Source: CBIFWW01 sp966186435
GTDB taxonomy: Bacteria; Pseudomonadota; Gammaproteobacteria; Enterobacterales; Enterobacteriaceae
Direction of reading: 5' to 3'
Assembly: GCA_966186435.1 (NCBI GenBank)
Contig: CBIFWW010000018.1
Location: 1 to 31,043 of the forward strand
DNA: 31,043 nt
Under the pieces are notes generated by a model. It had not been told where the DNA came from, ran no database searches, and saw nothing but the letters and a program-made list of their open reading frames with translations. Below are positions 6,711 through 14,828 of the stretch, piece by piece. The stretch's first letter is position 1. Every line of letters begins with the position of its first letter. Position numbers and translations under genes: made by a program.

Positions 6711-9254
6711 TTATGCCCCAGCAGGAACACTGTGGGCGGTATTTGCCAGCACCGGGCCGGTGTACTTCTCAATTTGCAGCTGCGCCATCTGACCGCAGTT
6801 ACCTTGGGCCAGATTGGAGGAGCCAATATCGAAGGTCAGGCAGTTGATATTACCGTTTTTGCACAGTGAACCCGGGGTGGCCGGATCGGCTGGGTCAAAC
6901 CAGGCCCCTTCACTGATCCGCACCACACCTTCCAGTACGTGGTCGGTTACCACCGCCCCCACCAGGATTTGGCCACGGTCGTTAAAGGCACGCAGCAGAT
7001 CGCCATCGTTGATGCCACGGGCTTTGGCATCATTCGGGTGGATCCATACCGCTTCACGGTCAGCCACCGCATATTTCTTGCGCAGCGGGGTGTTATCCAA
7101 CTGGGAGTGCAGGCGGTTAATTGGGTGACCGGTGTTCAGGGAGAGCGGATATTTCGCCGCTTCCGGGCCTTTATACCATTCGTGAGGCGGCATCCAGGTC
7201 GGCATCCCTTTACAGTCTTCATAACCCATTTTTTCTACCGCATCAGAGAAGATCTCAATCTTACCGGATGGTGTACCCAGCGGGTTGAGCAGCGGGTTTT
7301 CGCGGAAGTCAGCAAAGCGCACCCACTGTTTGTTCTCTTCCGGCACCGGGAAGCGAATGTAGTTATTGGAAGACCAGAACATGTCGAACGGCGGCAGCGC
7401 CACCCGGGCATTACGAGCTTGAGCTTTCATGTCGTCGTACATACCCTTAAGCCACAGCATTTCGTCTTTGCCTCCGGTAAAGCTATCATGCAGACCCAGC
7501 TTTTCAGCGATCCCGGCAAAGATGTCAAAGTCGTTCTTCGATTCATGCTGTGGTGGCACACACTGGTGCAGCGGGAATACATACAGCTGGGAGTAATCCC
7601 CGCCCATGTCCATATCGTTGCGTTCGTAGGTGGTGGTGGCCGGTAGGACGATATCCGCATGTTTGGCAGTAGCCGTCCAGTATGGCTCGTTAACCACAAT
7701 CACTTCCGGGTGCTGCCAGGCTTTCACCAGGTTGTTGGTATCCTGATGCTGATGGAAGGTGTTACCCCCCGCCACATACACCATTTTGATATCCGGATAG
7801 GTGACTTTACTCCCATTGAAATCAATGGTTTTGCCTGGGTTAGCAATAGCGTCAGCAATACGCGCCACCGGGAAGGGAGTGAATTTACCCACTGCCGTTG
7901 GCGAGGCCAACCAGTCTTTATCACCGGTGGATTGGTTACCGGCAGAGATACCGGCCAAGATCCCGCCTTTGGCCGTGGGGCTACCGCCGGAAGAGTAATG
8001 GTAGCTAAAGCCGAAGCCGCCGCCCGGCAGGCCAATCTGGCCAAGCATTGAGGCCAGGGTCACCAGCATCCAGTGTTGTTGCTCACCGTGGTGCTGGCGC
8101 TGGATCCCCCAGCCGCTCATAATCATGGTGCGGCTCTTCGCCATATCACGGGCCAGCTTCTTGATCACTTCAGCATCAACACCGGAAATATCCGCTGCCC
8201 AAGCCGCGTCTTTTACCACCCCGTCTTCTGTACCCAGCAAGTAGGCTTCAAACTTATCAAAGCCTACGGTGTAGGTTTTCAGGAAGTCCGGGTTATGGAG
8301 TTTTTCCACCAGCAGGGTGTGGGCAATACCGATCATCATCGCGCTGTCGGTATACGGACGTGGCGCGATCCATTCGGCACCCAGCATCCGGGCGCTGTCG
8401 TTATGCACCGGATCGATACTGATCATCCGGGTGCCTTTTTTCTTCAGTGCTTCAAAGCCGGTCTGGCCAACGTGGTCCGGCAGGTTCCAACTGTTCTTCA
8501 AAGTGATCATTGGGTTACAGCCCCACATAATCACCAGTTGGCTGTTATCAATCACGTTCGGCCAGGCGGTTTGTTGCTCGTAAACTTCAACAGAACCCAC
8601 CACGTGCGGCATGATCACCTGGGCCGCCCCGGTAGAGTAGTCACCGGAGTAGTTCAGGAAGCCACCGGCCAGGTTCATCAGGCGCTGTAACAGGGTGCGG
8701 GCGTTGTGCAGCATCCCCACGCTTTTCCAGCCATAAGAACCGGCATAAATAGACTGCGGCCCATGTTCGCTTTGCAGGCGTTTAATCTGATCTGCCACCA
8801 GGCTAAAGGCTTTATCCCAACTGACGCGCACCCACTCATCACGGCCGCGTAGTTCCGGGCGGCCGTTGGTTGGGCCACCTTCCAGCCAGCTTTTACGCAC
8901 CATCGGGTATTTGATACGGTTAGGCGCATGGACCTGGTGCGGGGCCATGGTGATCAGGTCATTGGGGAACGGATCATCTTTGATGGGCTGTACGCCGACC
9001 ATTTTGTTGTTTTCAACGATGGCTTCAAAGGCACCCCAGTGGGCGCCGGTGAGGATCCCCTTCTGCGCCTGACGCAGGGCAATAAATTGTGGCAGCGCTT
9101 CACTGATAGCCTGAGCCATGGCGGATTTTGGCCACATCCCGCTGAGGAATGAACCGGCCATCAGCGCACTGGCGCCCGCCAGGAAACGGCGGCGGCTAAC
9201 TTGCATTACTGGCTGGCTTGCGTCAGCCATATCTGGATTGTGCTTTTTCATCAT
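6711..9254 (-). CDS. torA: Periplasmic TMAO reductase, molybdopterin enzyme (TorA/TorZ type)
   Basis: The 847-residue protein (E. coli TorA, 848) belongs to the DMSO/TMAO reductase branch of molybdopterin-guanine-dinucleotide enzymes. A twin-arginine signal, SRRRFL at residues 20-25, precedes a hydrophobic stretch ending at SAMAQA, so it is folded and exported by Tat. NYSGDYSTGAAQ places the molybdenum-binding serine near Ser207. There is no N-terminal Cys cluster for Fe-S, as expected for this branch. Other family blocks are MLGQIGLPGGGFGF, VLPATT-YERND and EPLGTPSGKIEI-like NPLGTPSGKIEIFS. Two ATGs (9254 and 9251) follow GGAG; the second has the better spacing. It lies six bases after torC. 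Substrate range (TMAO versus other N- or S-oxides) cannot be read from the sequence. Confidence 0.9.
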   Translation of the reverse strand: MMKKHNPDMADASQPVMQVSRRRFLAGASALMAGSFLSGMWPKSAMAQAISEALPQFIALRQAQKGILTGAHWGAFEAIVENNKMVGVQPIKDDPFPNDLITMAPHQVHAPNRIKYPMVRKSWLEGGPTNGRPELRGRDEWVRVSWDKAFSLVADQIKRLQSEHGPQSIYAGSYGWKSVGMLHNARTLLQRLMNLAGGFLNYSGDYSTGAAQVIMPHVVGSVEVYEQQTAWPNVIDNSQLVIMWGCNPMITLKNSWNLPDHVGQTGFEALKKKGTRMISIDPVHNDSARMLGAEWIAPRPYTDSAMMIGIAHTLLVEKLHNPDFLKTYTVGFDKFEAYLLGTEDGVVKDAAWAADISGVDAEVIKKLARDMAKSRTMIMSGWGIQRQHHGEQQHWMLVTLASMLGQIGLPGGGFGFSYHYSSGGSPTAKGGILAGISAGNQSTGDKDWLASPTAVGKFTPFPVARIADAIANPGKTIDFNGSKVTYPDIKMVYVAGGNTFHQHQDTNNLVKAWQHPEVIVVNEPYWTATAKHADIVLPATTTYERNDMDMGGDYSQLYVFPLHQCVPPQHESKNDFDIFAGIAEKLGLHDSFTGGKDEMLWLKGMYDDMKAQARNARVALPPFDMFWSSNNYIRFPVPEENKQWVRFADFRENPLLNPLGTPSGKIEIFSDAVEKMGYEDCKGMPTWMPPHEWYKGPEAAKYPLSLNTGHPINRLHSQLDNTPLRKKYAVADREAVWIHPNDAKARGINDGDLLRAFNDRGQILVGAVVTDHVLEGVVRISEGAWFDPADPATPGSLCKNGNINCLTFDIGSSNLAQGNCGQMAQLQIEKYTGPVLANTAHSVPAGA

Positions 9255-9260
9255 GGCTCC

Positions 9261-10412
9261 TTATTGTTGGGAAGTGGCAGGCATGTCACTGGCATGTTTC
9301 TGAACATATTGAGTCAGTACACGCACCTGCTCAGGCGTCAGCGATGTACGCCCCGCCATCCCTTTCACTACCCCAATCCACTGGTTAGCATTAAAGCGGT
9401 CCAGCGCCGTCAGGCCATGGCAACCGGTACAGTTGTTCGCCATCATATCTTTGGAGTAACGCCAGATTTTTTCCTGATCATTAATCAGGGTATTTTTCGG
9501 CAGCCACACTTGCAGTGCCACCTGGTGCCATACCTGGTTGGTTTCTTTGTCAGTAACGGTAGAGGTAGTTTTGAGCTGTTTCACGGCATCTTCACCCAAC
9601 AATACGCTCAGGATACGTTTACCCTGGGCGGCATAGAAGGCTTCTTTCACCCCGTCCTGCTGCCAGCCGTTGACGTTCGCCAGCACCATGTCGCCTTCAC
9701 GCTTCACCACAGAGACTTCAGTGGATGGCATCAGGTTACCAGCCACATGTTGTTTGTCGTTGGCGCTCAAGTAGAACGGCTGAGTTTGAATGGCGTACAG
9801 GGTGGTGGCGCTGTCAGGGGTTTTCGCCGCTGCGCTGGCCAGTTCGCTGGCACCGGCTGCAGCCAGGCCACTCATATTAGGCAGAATATGAGCCACGCCC
9901 TTGTGGCAATCGATACAGGTTTCACCTTTCTGAATCGCCACCGGGTGCTGTTGGCGGGCTTCCGGGGTTTGCGCCAGGATATCCATCGCGCTGTAGTTGT
10001 GACAGGATCGGCAAGTGGCTGAGTCATTCTTCTTCAGCGTATCCCAGACGCTTTGCGCCATCGCCAGCTTATGGGCTTCGTATTTTTCCGGAGTATTAAT
10101 CTTACCGGTCATTTCACCCCAAACATCTTTTAACGCCCCGACTTTGGTCATCAAATAATCGATTGGCTGATGCGGCACGTGACAGTCAGCACATTCGGCA
10201 CGGATACCTTTCGAGTTCTGGAAATGAACACTCCCCTGATATTCCGCCAGCGGCTGCTCCATGGTGTGGCAGGAAATACAGAATTCGGTGTTACTGGTTT
10301 TGTGCATTACCGTTGCGGTACCTGCTAATAGGGCTGCGCCGATAATCACGCCAACCACTAATACCCACAGCCAGGTCCAGCGCCGGCGAGGGGCGTTAAA
10401 AGTATTTTTCAT
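9261..10412 (-). CDS. torC: Pentahaem c-type cytochrome TorC
   Basis: The 383-residue protein (E. coli TorC, 390) has an N-terminal membrane anchor at about residues 13-31 and five CxxCH haem sites: Cys45, Cys74, Cys134, Cys166 and Cys328. The first four form the NapC/NirT-type tetrahaem domain; the fifth is in a separate C-terminal mono-haem domain, the TorC/TorY arrangement. It takes electrons from menaquinol in the inner membrane and passes them to the periplasmic reductase TorA, encoded six bases downstream. The ribosome binding site before the ATG at 10412 is weak. The specific chaperone TorD and the TorTSR sensor genes are not in this window. Confidence 0.93.
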   Translation of the reverse strand: MKNTFNAPRRRWTWLWVLVVGVIIGAALLAGTATVMHKTSNTEFCISCHTMEQPLAEYQGSVHFQNSKGIRAECADCHVPHQPIDYLMTKVGALKDVWGEMTGKINTPEKYEAHKLAMAQSVWDTLKKNDSATCRSCHNYSAMDILAQTPEARQQHPVAIQKGETCIDCHKGVAHILPNMSGLAAAGASELASAAAKTPDSATTLYAIQTQPFYLSANDKQHVAGNLMPSTEVSVVKREGDMVLANVNGWQQDGVKEAFYAAQGKRILSVLLGEDAVKQLKTTSTVTDKETNQVWHQVALQVWLPKNTLINDQEKIWRYSKDMMANNCTGCHGLTALDRFNANQWIGVVKGMAGRTSLTPEQVRVLTQYVQKHASDMPATSQQ

Positions 10413-10730
10413 GTAATAGTCCGGGTTTGAGTTTTTATTCAGGACGTAACGACGACATCATCCACCAAAGGAGTATATGTAAATCAATAAGTAGAAACCT
10501 GTTTTAAAGTCAAAGAAATTACACTTTTAGTCAGTCTGCCATGGTCTGTTGCGCAGTGCTTACTCAGTGATTTTGCAGGAATAAACTCCAAACACCATCA
10601 ATCATAAATTTACTTTATGGGCGCAGGGTATATTTATTAGGAAGAGTAATTATTTACTGTAACTATTTTATGGCGGGATTATTAAATAGCGCCATATATA
10701 TTATTATATAGCGCATAGTTAGGCAGGTAC
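10413..10730 (-). promoter_or_regulatory. torC upstream region (318 bases) with an FNR-like site
   Basis: No gene is apparent in this AT-rich stretch between torC and yjiA, both on the minus strand. It must carry the torCA promoter. At 10487-10474 (minus strand) TTGAT-TTAC-ATATA has one perfect FNR half-site and one poor one. I looked for tandem TorR boxes of the E. coli type (CTGTTCATAT) and found none. The hairpin at 10689-10714, near the yjiA stop, is listed separately. Confidence 0.3.
10689..10714 (-). terminator. Possible weak terminator after yjiA
   Basis: Ten-base arms (10689-10698 and 10705-10714) pair in minus-strand RNA with one G-U, starting 17 bases after the yjiA stop. The stem is capped by GCGC ends, but most of it is A-U, and the following sequence (UAUUUAAUAAU) is U-rich without a clean U run. 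It would close the cstA-ybdD-yjiA unit. Confidence 0.4.
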
Positions 10731-11756
10731 CTATATGTTGCTGGTGGCCTGGTGATATTCTGCTTTTAAGGCGTCTACCGGTAAATAGCGCCCGATTATT
10801 ACCAGTCTGGACAATTTATCTTCAGATTGATCCCAAGGCGCGCCATAATCAAAACCGACCACTTTGTGAACACCCTGAACAATTAAACGCCGGGGTTCAC
10901 CCTCAATGGCTAACACCCCTTTGTAACGCAGCATATCGTTGCCAAACCGGGCAATGCAGCTCTCCATAAAACTGCCAATCCGCTTAAGGTCCATCTCACC
11001 CGCTTCAAAAACATGGGCCTGGATAGCATCATCCCAGGAGCGGGTATTTTCATGACGGAACAGGGTGAGTGACGGAGCCTTGGCATCCTGACGGCGTAAA
11101 CGCCGGAAGCCCCGGCTGATGTCATTACGGTCACTGAGCTCAAAGGCTGCCAGATCGAGCCAATAATGGGCCGGGCAAGCACCCTGCTCTATGTCGAGGA
11201 TTTCAGCTTTGCGGTTAATAAGGTGGATACGCGCCAGTACCGCATCCTGCTGTTCCTGGGTACAGCTTTCGGCTTTGGTCAGCAGGATCCGGTCGGCAAA
11301 GGCAATCTGGGCCGCCGCCACCGGGTGCTGGTCCAACTGCTGTTGGATATGGATGCAGTCTGCAAGGGTAATCACCGCATCCAGACGCAGGGATTCCCGC
11401 AGCCCTTCTTCCACAAAGAAGGTTTGGATGATTGGGCCAGGGTCTGCCAGGCCAGTGGTTTCAACAATCAGGCGCTCAAACTTCAGCTCACCGCTGGCGC
11501 GGCGGCTCAATAATTCTTGAAGGGCGGCGGTGAACTCCCCCCGCACGCTGCAACAGACACAACCGTTGCTCAGCTCGACCACATTGACGTTATCGCCACC
11601 GCGCAGCAGGGCACCATCAATGTTCACTGCACCAAATTCATTTTCCAGGATCGCCACCGGCGCGCCGGGGTTTTGCCGCAGAAAATCGTTAATCAGGGTG
11701 GTTTTCCCGGCACCCAGAAAGCCGGTTAGCAAAGTGACAGATACCGCTTGATTCAT
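10731..11756 (-). CDS. yjiA: G3E-family GTPase YjiA (COG0523/CobW-like)
   Basis: This 341-residue P-loop GTPase has Walker A GFLGAGKTT (residues 12-20), the family CxCC metal site as NGCVCC (Cys66, Cys68, Cys69), the Walker-B-like IVETTGLADPGPI and the guanine-specificity loop LLTKAES. The remainder is a CobW C-terminal domain ending in GRYLPVDALKAEY. It resembles E. coli YjiA (318 residues), which binds zinc and other transition metals and hydrolyses GTP; the physiological client is unknown. It starts 27 bases after ybdD with AGGAG before the ATG. E. coli has yjiA next to yjiX and btsT (yjiY), so the link with a CstA-type carrier is conserved although the locus differs. Confidence 0.88.
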   Translation of the reverse strand: MNQAVSVTLLTGFLGAGKTTLINDFLRQNPGAPVAILENEFGAVNIDGALLRGGDNVNVVELSNGCVCCSVRGEFTAALQELLSRRASGELKFERLIVETTGLADPGPIIQTFFVEEGLRESLRLDAVITLADCIHIQQQLDQHPVAAAQIAFADRILLTKAESCTQEQQDAVLARIHLINRKAEILDIEQGACPAHYWLDLAAFELSDRNDISRGFRRLRRQDAKAPSLTLFRHENTRSWDDAIQAHVFEAGEMDLKRIGSFMESCIARFGNDMLRYKGVLAIEGEPRRLIVQGVHKVVGFDYGAPWDQSEDKLSRLVIIGRYLPVDALKAEYHQATSNI

Positions 11757-11783
11757 GTCTGGCTCCTTAACAGCGGCGAGAAG

Positions 11784-11981
11784 TTAACAACACTTCATCC
11801 CGCCTTTCGCACCGTAACGCGCATCCTGGCGTTCGCGGAAGAATTCTTCATAGGTCATTGGCTCCAGCTCCGGGTGAGTCAGGCGCACGTGTTGCACGTA
11901 GTTGTCGTAATCGGGCACGCCAATCATCAGTTTGGCGGCCTGGCCGAGGTATTTACCGGCTTTAGCGAGGGTATCGAACAT
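11784..11981 (-). CDS. ybdD: YbdD/YjiX family small protein (DUF466)
   Basis: This 65-residue protein has the E. coli YbdD length and near-identical sequence, including FDTLAKAGKYLGQAAKLMIG, PDYDNYV, MTYEEFFRERQDARYG and a C-terminal CC. Family members are encoded directly after CstA or BtsT carriers and are thought to support their transport function. The ATG at 11981 is preceded by AAGGGGA. It lies between cstA (59 bases upstream, across a strong hairpin) and yjiA. Confidence 0.93.
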   Translation of the reverse strand: MFDTLAKAGKYLGQAAKLMIGVPDYDNYVQHVRLTHPELEPMTYEEFFRERQDARYGAKGGMKCC

Positions 11982-11997
11982 TGCTTGTCCCCTTGAG

Positions 11998-12029
11998 AAA
12001 AGGTGGAACCGGCCTTAACCGGTTCCACC
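11998..12029 (-). terminator. Strong hairpin between cstA and ybdD
   Basis: Eleven perfectly complementary bases (12002-12012 with 12019-12029) flank a six-base loop. On the minus strand the stem is followed by four U. It lies just after the cstA stop and before ybdD, where a full terminator would cut off ybdD and yjiA. A partial terminator or 3'-end-protecting stem is more likely. Confidence 0.7.
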
Positions 12030-12040
12030 AGGGTTAGAAC

Positions 12041-14146
12041 TTAGTGAGCCTGTTTGGCTTGTGCAACAATCTGGTCTGCATTAGCCGGCATAGGTTCGTA
12101 AGGGGTTTCGTTAGCCGTTGGCTTATCGGACTTCAACGCTTTCAGCGCAGTCTTGATGGAGAACATCCCCAGCACCACCACAACCACCATGAAGAAGATG
12201 GTTAACCCAGCATCCAGACGGTTGTTGAACACCAACTGAGCCAGCTGTGATTCGGTGTACTGCGGTGGAATGTTGCCACTGTCAATCATCGCCTGGAACT
12301 TGTTAGCGATAGCCAGGAAGCCCACTTTGGTATCGGCGCTAAAGGATTTCTGCCAGCCCGCGGTCAAGGTACAGATTAACAACCAGGAGGTTGGCACCAG
12401 GGCTACCCAGGCGTATCTCTGGCGCTTCATTTTGAACAACACCACGGCACACAGCATCAGCGCCATACCGGCCAGCATCTGGTTAGCGATACCGAACAGC
12501 GGCCACAGGGTGTTAATCCCACCCAGTGGGTCAACTACGCCCTGATGCAAGAAGTAACCCCAGGCCAGCACGCAGAGTGCGGTAGCCAACAGGTTTGCCG
12601 GCAGCGAATCGGTTTTCTTCAGTTTCGGTGAAATCACCCCCAGCAGATCCTGGAGCATAAAGCGCGCGGAACGGGTACCGGCGTCTACGGCGGTCAGAAT
12701 AAACAGGGCTTCAAACAAAATAGCGAAGTGGTACCAGAAGGAGACATCCATCAGGCCACCCAGAGCGCCATGAAGAATGTAAGCCATACCGACGGCCAGC
12801 GTTGGCGCACCGCCCGCACGGGAGATAATGCTCTGCTCGCCGACTTCGTTAGCAATGGTATTCAACGTGTCCGGGGTGATATGGAAGCCCCAGTTGCTCA
12901 CCACCTGGGCCGCAGACGCCACGACGTCCACGGTACCTGCCGGTGCCAATACTGCCATCGGACTGTTCATAGCGAAGTAAACGCCCGGGTCGATAACACA
13001 GGCCGCCACCAGCGCCATGATCGCCACGAAGGACTCCATCAGCATGCCGCCGTAACCAATCAGGCAAGCCTGATTTTCGTTTGCCAGCATTTTAGGCGTG
13101 GTACCGGAGGCGATCAGCGCGTGGAAGCCAGACACAGCACCACAGGCAATGGTGATAAACAGGAACGGGAACATATTGCCTGACCATACCGGGCCAGTGC
13201 CATCAATGAACTTGGTTAGCGCAGGCATTTCCAGCATCGGGCGCATCACCACAATCCCGATAGCCAGACCGACGATGGTGCCGATTTTCAGGAAGGTTGA
13301 CAGGTAGTCACGGGGGGCCAGCAGCAGCCATACCGGCAGTACCGCCGCCACGAAGCCATAACCCACCAGGATCCAGGTCAGCTGTACGCCAGTGTAGTCA
13401 AACCACGGCGCCCAGGTCGGGCTTTGGGCAACCCAGCCACCAGAGATGATTGCGAACACCAGCATCACCAGGCCGATTACCGAGACTTCCCCAATGCGGC
13501 CCGGGCGCAGATAGCGGATGTACACCCCCATAAACAGCGCCAGTGGCACGGTGAAGGCCACGGTGTAAGTTCCCCACGGGCTGTGGGTCAGGGCTTTCAC
13601 CACGATCATCGCCAACACGGCCAGAATGATCACCATGATCATAAAGCAAGCCACCAGCGCAATCACCCCGGCGGTGTTACCCATCTCTTCTTTAACCAGT
13701 TCACCCAGTGAACGGCCATCGCGACGGGTGGAGACAAACAGCACCATAAAGTCCTGCACCGCCCCCGCTAGTACCACACCCGCCAGGATCCAAATCATCC
13801 CCGGCAGATACCCCATTTGTGCAGCCAGCACCGGCCCAACTAACGGGCCTGCCCCGGCGATAGCGGCAAAATGGTGACCGAACAGCACTTTCTTATCGGT
13901 GGGAACATAGTCCAGCCCATCGTTATGACGTACCGCTGGTGTCATGCGGGTTTTATCAACGGTGAGCACTTTTTTAGCGATGTATAGCCCGTAAAAACGG
14001 TAGGCAATGAGGTAGACGCAGACCGAGGCCACGACTATCCACAATGCGTTGATTTGTTCGCCACGGCTCAAAGCAATATAGCCGAGAGACAGCGCCCCCA
14101 GGACGGATAGCGCCGTCCATATGAGGTATTTCCCTGGATTATTCAT
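12041..14146 (-). CDS. cstA: Carbon starvation protein CstA, pyruvate/peptide carrier
   Basis: This is a large multi-spanning inner-membrane protein, 701 residues from the ATG at 14146, exactly the E. coli CstA length. It shares long identical blocks such as HNDGLDYVPTDKKVLFGHHF, GHHFAAIAGAGPLVGPVLAA and GGAPTLAVGMAYILHGALGG. E. coli CstA was described as a carbon-starvation-induced peptide carrier and later as a pyruvate transporter. An upstream in-frame ATG at 14164 would add six residues. I prefer 14146 because the protein then begins MNNPGKYLIWT like E. coli (MNKSGKYLVWT) and GGAA lies eight bases before it. It is first in cstA-ybdD-yjiA and follows entH on the same strand, as in E. coli. 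Confidence 0.96.
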   Translation of the reverse strand: MNNPGKYLIWTALSVLGALSLGYIALSRGEQINALWIVVASVCVYLIAYRFYGLYIAKKVLTVDKTRMTPAVRHNDGLDYVPTDKKVLFGHHFAAIAGAGPLVGPVLAAQMGYLPGMIWILAGVVLAGAVQDFMVLFVSTRRDGRSLGELVKEEMGNTAGVIALVACFMIMVIILAVLAMIVVKALTHSPWGTYTVAFTVPLALFMGVYIRYLRPGRIGEVSVIGLVMLVFAIISGGWVAQSPTWAPWFDYTGVQLTWILVGYGFVAAVLPVWLLLAPRDYLSTFLKIGTIVGLAIGIVVMRPMLEMPALTKFIDGTGPVWSGNMFPFLFITIACGAVSGFHALIASGTTPKMLANENQACLIGYGGMLMESFVAIMALVAACVIDPGVYFAMNSPMAVLAPAGTVDVVASAAQVVSNWGFHITPDTLNTIANEVGEQSIISRAGGAPTLAVGMAYILHGALGGLMDVSFWYHFAILFEALFILTAVDAGTRSARFMLQDLLGVISPKLKKTDSLPANLLATALCVLAWGYFLHQGVVDPLGGINTLWPLFGIANQMLAGMALMLCAVVLFKMKRQRYAWVALVPTSWLLICTLTAGWQKSFSADTKVGFLAIANKFQAMIDSGNIPPQYTESQLAQLVFNNRLDAGLTIFFMVVVVVLGMFSIKTALKALKSDKPTANETPYEPMPANADQIVAQAKQAH

Positions 14147-14271
14147 AGTTATATTTCCATTCACTCAACTGTAGGGTAAGGATGTTTCAATTTGTATCTA
14201 GAACATTGAGGCGGATTTAACAATGAAGAAACAAAACAAAACAGATCTGCTCCCTCGGCTTTACATAGCTT

Positions 14272-14287
14272 TGCTACCCAGATCACT
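14272..14287 (-). promoter_or_regulatory. Candidate CRP site upstream of cstA
   Basis: TGCTA-N6-TCACT keeps seven of the ten core CRP positions, 133 bases upstream of the cstA start. E. coli cstA needs CRP, which makes a site here plausible, but I cannot pair it with a convincing -10. Treat it as tentative. The rest of the 14147-14402 spacer holds no gene. Confidence 0.3.
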
Positions 14288-14366
14288 AAAGGCGTACCAA
14301 TTACAGAAATATATTGCGCGAATAAGTGAGGTTTTTTGATAAAAGTAACAAGGATTACAGGGGGAT

Positions 14367-14389
14367 AAGGCGGCAGAATCTACCGCCTT
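14367..14389 (-). terminator. Weak terminator-like hairpin after entH
   Basis: AAGGCGG (14367-14373) and CCGCCTT (14383-14389) form a seven-base-pair stem with a nine-base loop, 13 bases after the entH stop. No U run follows on the minus strand, so termination may be weak or the stem may only protect the end of the ent transcript. Confidence 0.4.
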
Positions 14390-14402
14390 GCTATCAGATT
14401 GA

Positions 14403-14819
14403 TTAGCCGAGAATTTGGGTGGAAAGCCGGCTGGTGCAACAGCGCCTACCCTTTTCATCAAACAGGGTAATTTCCCAGCACTGGTTATTGCGTCCCAGAT
14501 GCAAAGGGGTGCAAACCCCTTTGACCTGGCCACCGCTAACGGCCCGGTGATGGGTAGCGCTGATTTCGGTCCCCACCACACACTGGCCGTCAACGGTAGT
14601 TAAAAACCCGGCCATTGACCCGAGGGTTTCCGCCAGCGCTGCCGATGCCCCGCCATGTAACAGGCCGAAAGGCTGCACCGTGCGGGTATCCACCGGCATC
14701 AGCGCCTCCAGGCTATTCTCCGTTAACAGGCTGTATTCAATCCCCAGCGCCGCCACCAGCGTGTTAGCACTCATGGCGTTGAGTTCCGCCAGCCCCAGGT
14801 TACGTTTCCAGATACTCAT
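14403..14819 (-). CDS. entH: Enterobactin proofreading thioesterase EntH
   Basis: This is a hot-dog-fold thioesterase of 138 residues (E. coli EntH, 137), with the family block QPFGLLHGGASAALAETLGS and the motif GTEISATHHRAV. It frees the carrier domain of EntB when it has been loaded with the wrong acyl group and so keeps enterobactin synthesis running. The ATG at 14819 gives MSIWKRNL, like the E. coli start (MIWKRHL). A GTG three bases earlier is possible but sits on top of the AAGGCGGAG ribosome binding site. It follows entA by nine bases and is last in entCEBAH. Confidence 0.95.
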   Translation of the reverse strand: MSIWKRNLGLAELNAMSANTLVAALGIEYSLLTENSLEALMPVDTRTVQPFGLLHGGASAALAETLGSMAGFLTTVDGQCVVGTEISATHHRAVSGGQVKGVCTPLHLGRNNQCWEITLFDEKGRRCCTSRLSTQILG

Positions 14820-14828
14820 CACTCCGCC

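Noticed and set aside
9201..10022. Long open frame of 273 codons on the plus strand opposite torC and the start of torA
   Set aside because: It is antisense to well-supported genes, its product is rich in His and Gln like other mirror frames in this window, and it has no recognisable domain or ribosome binding site.
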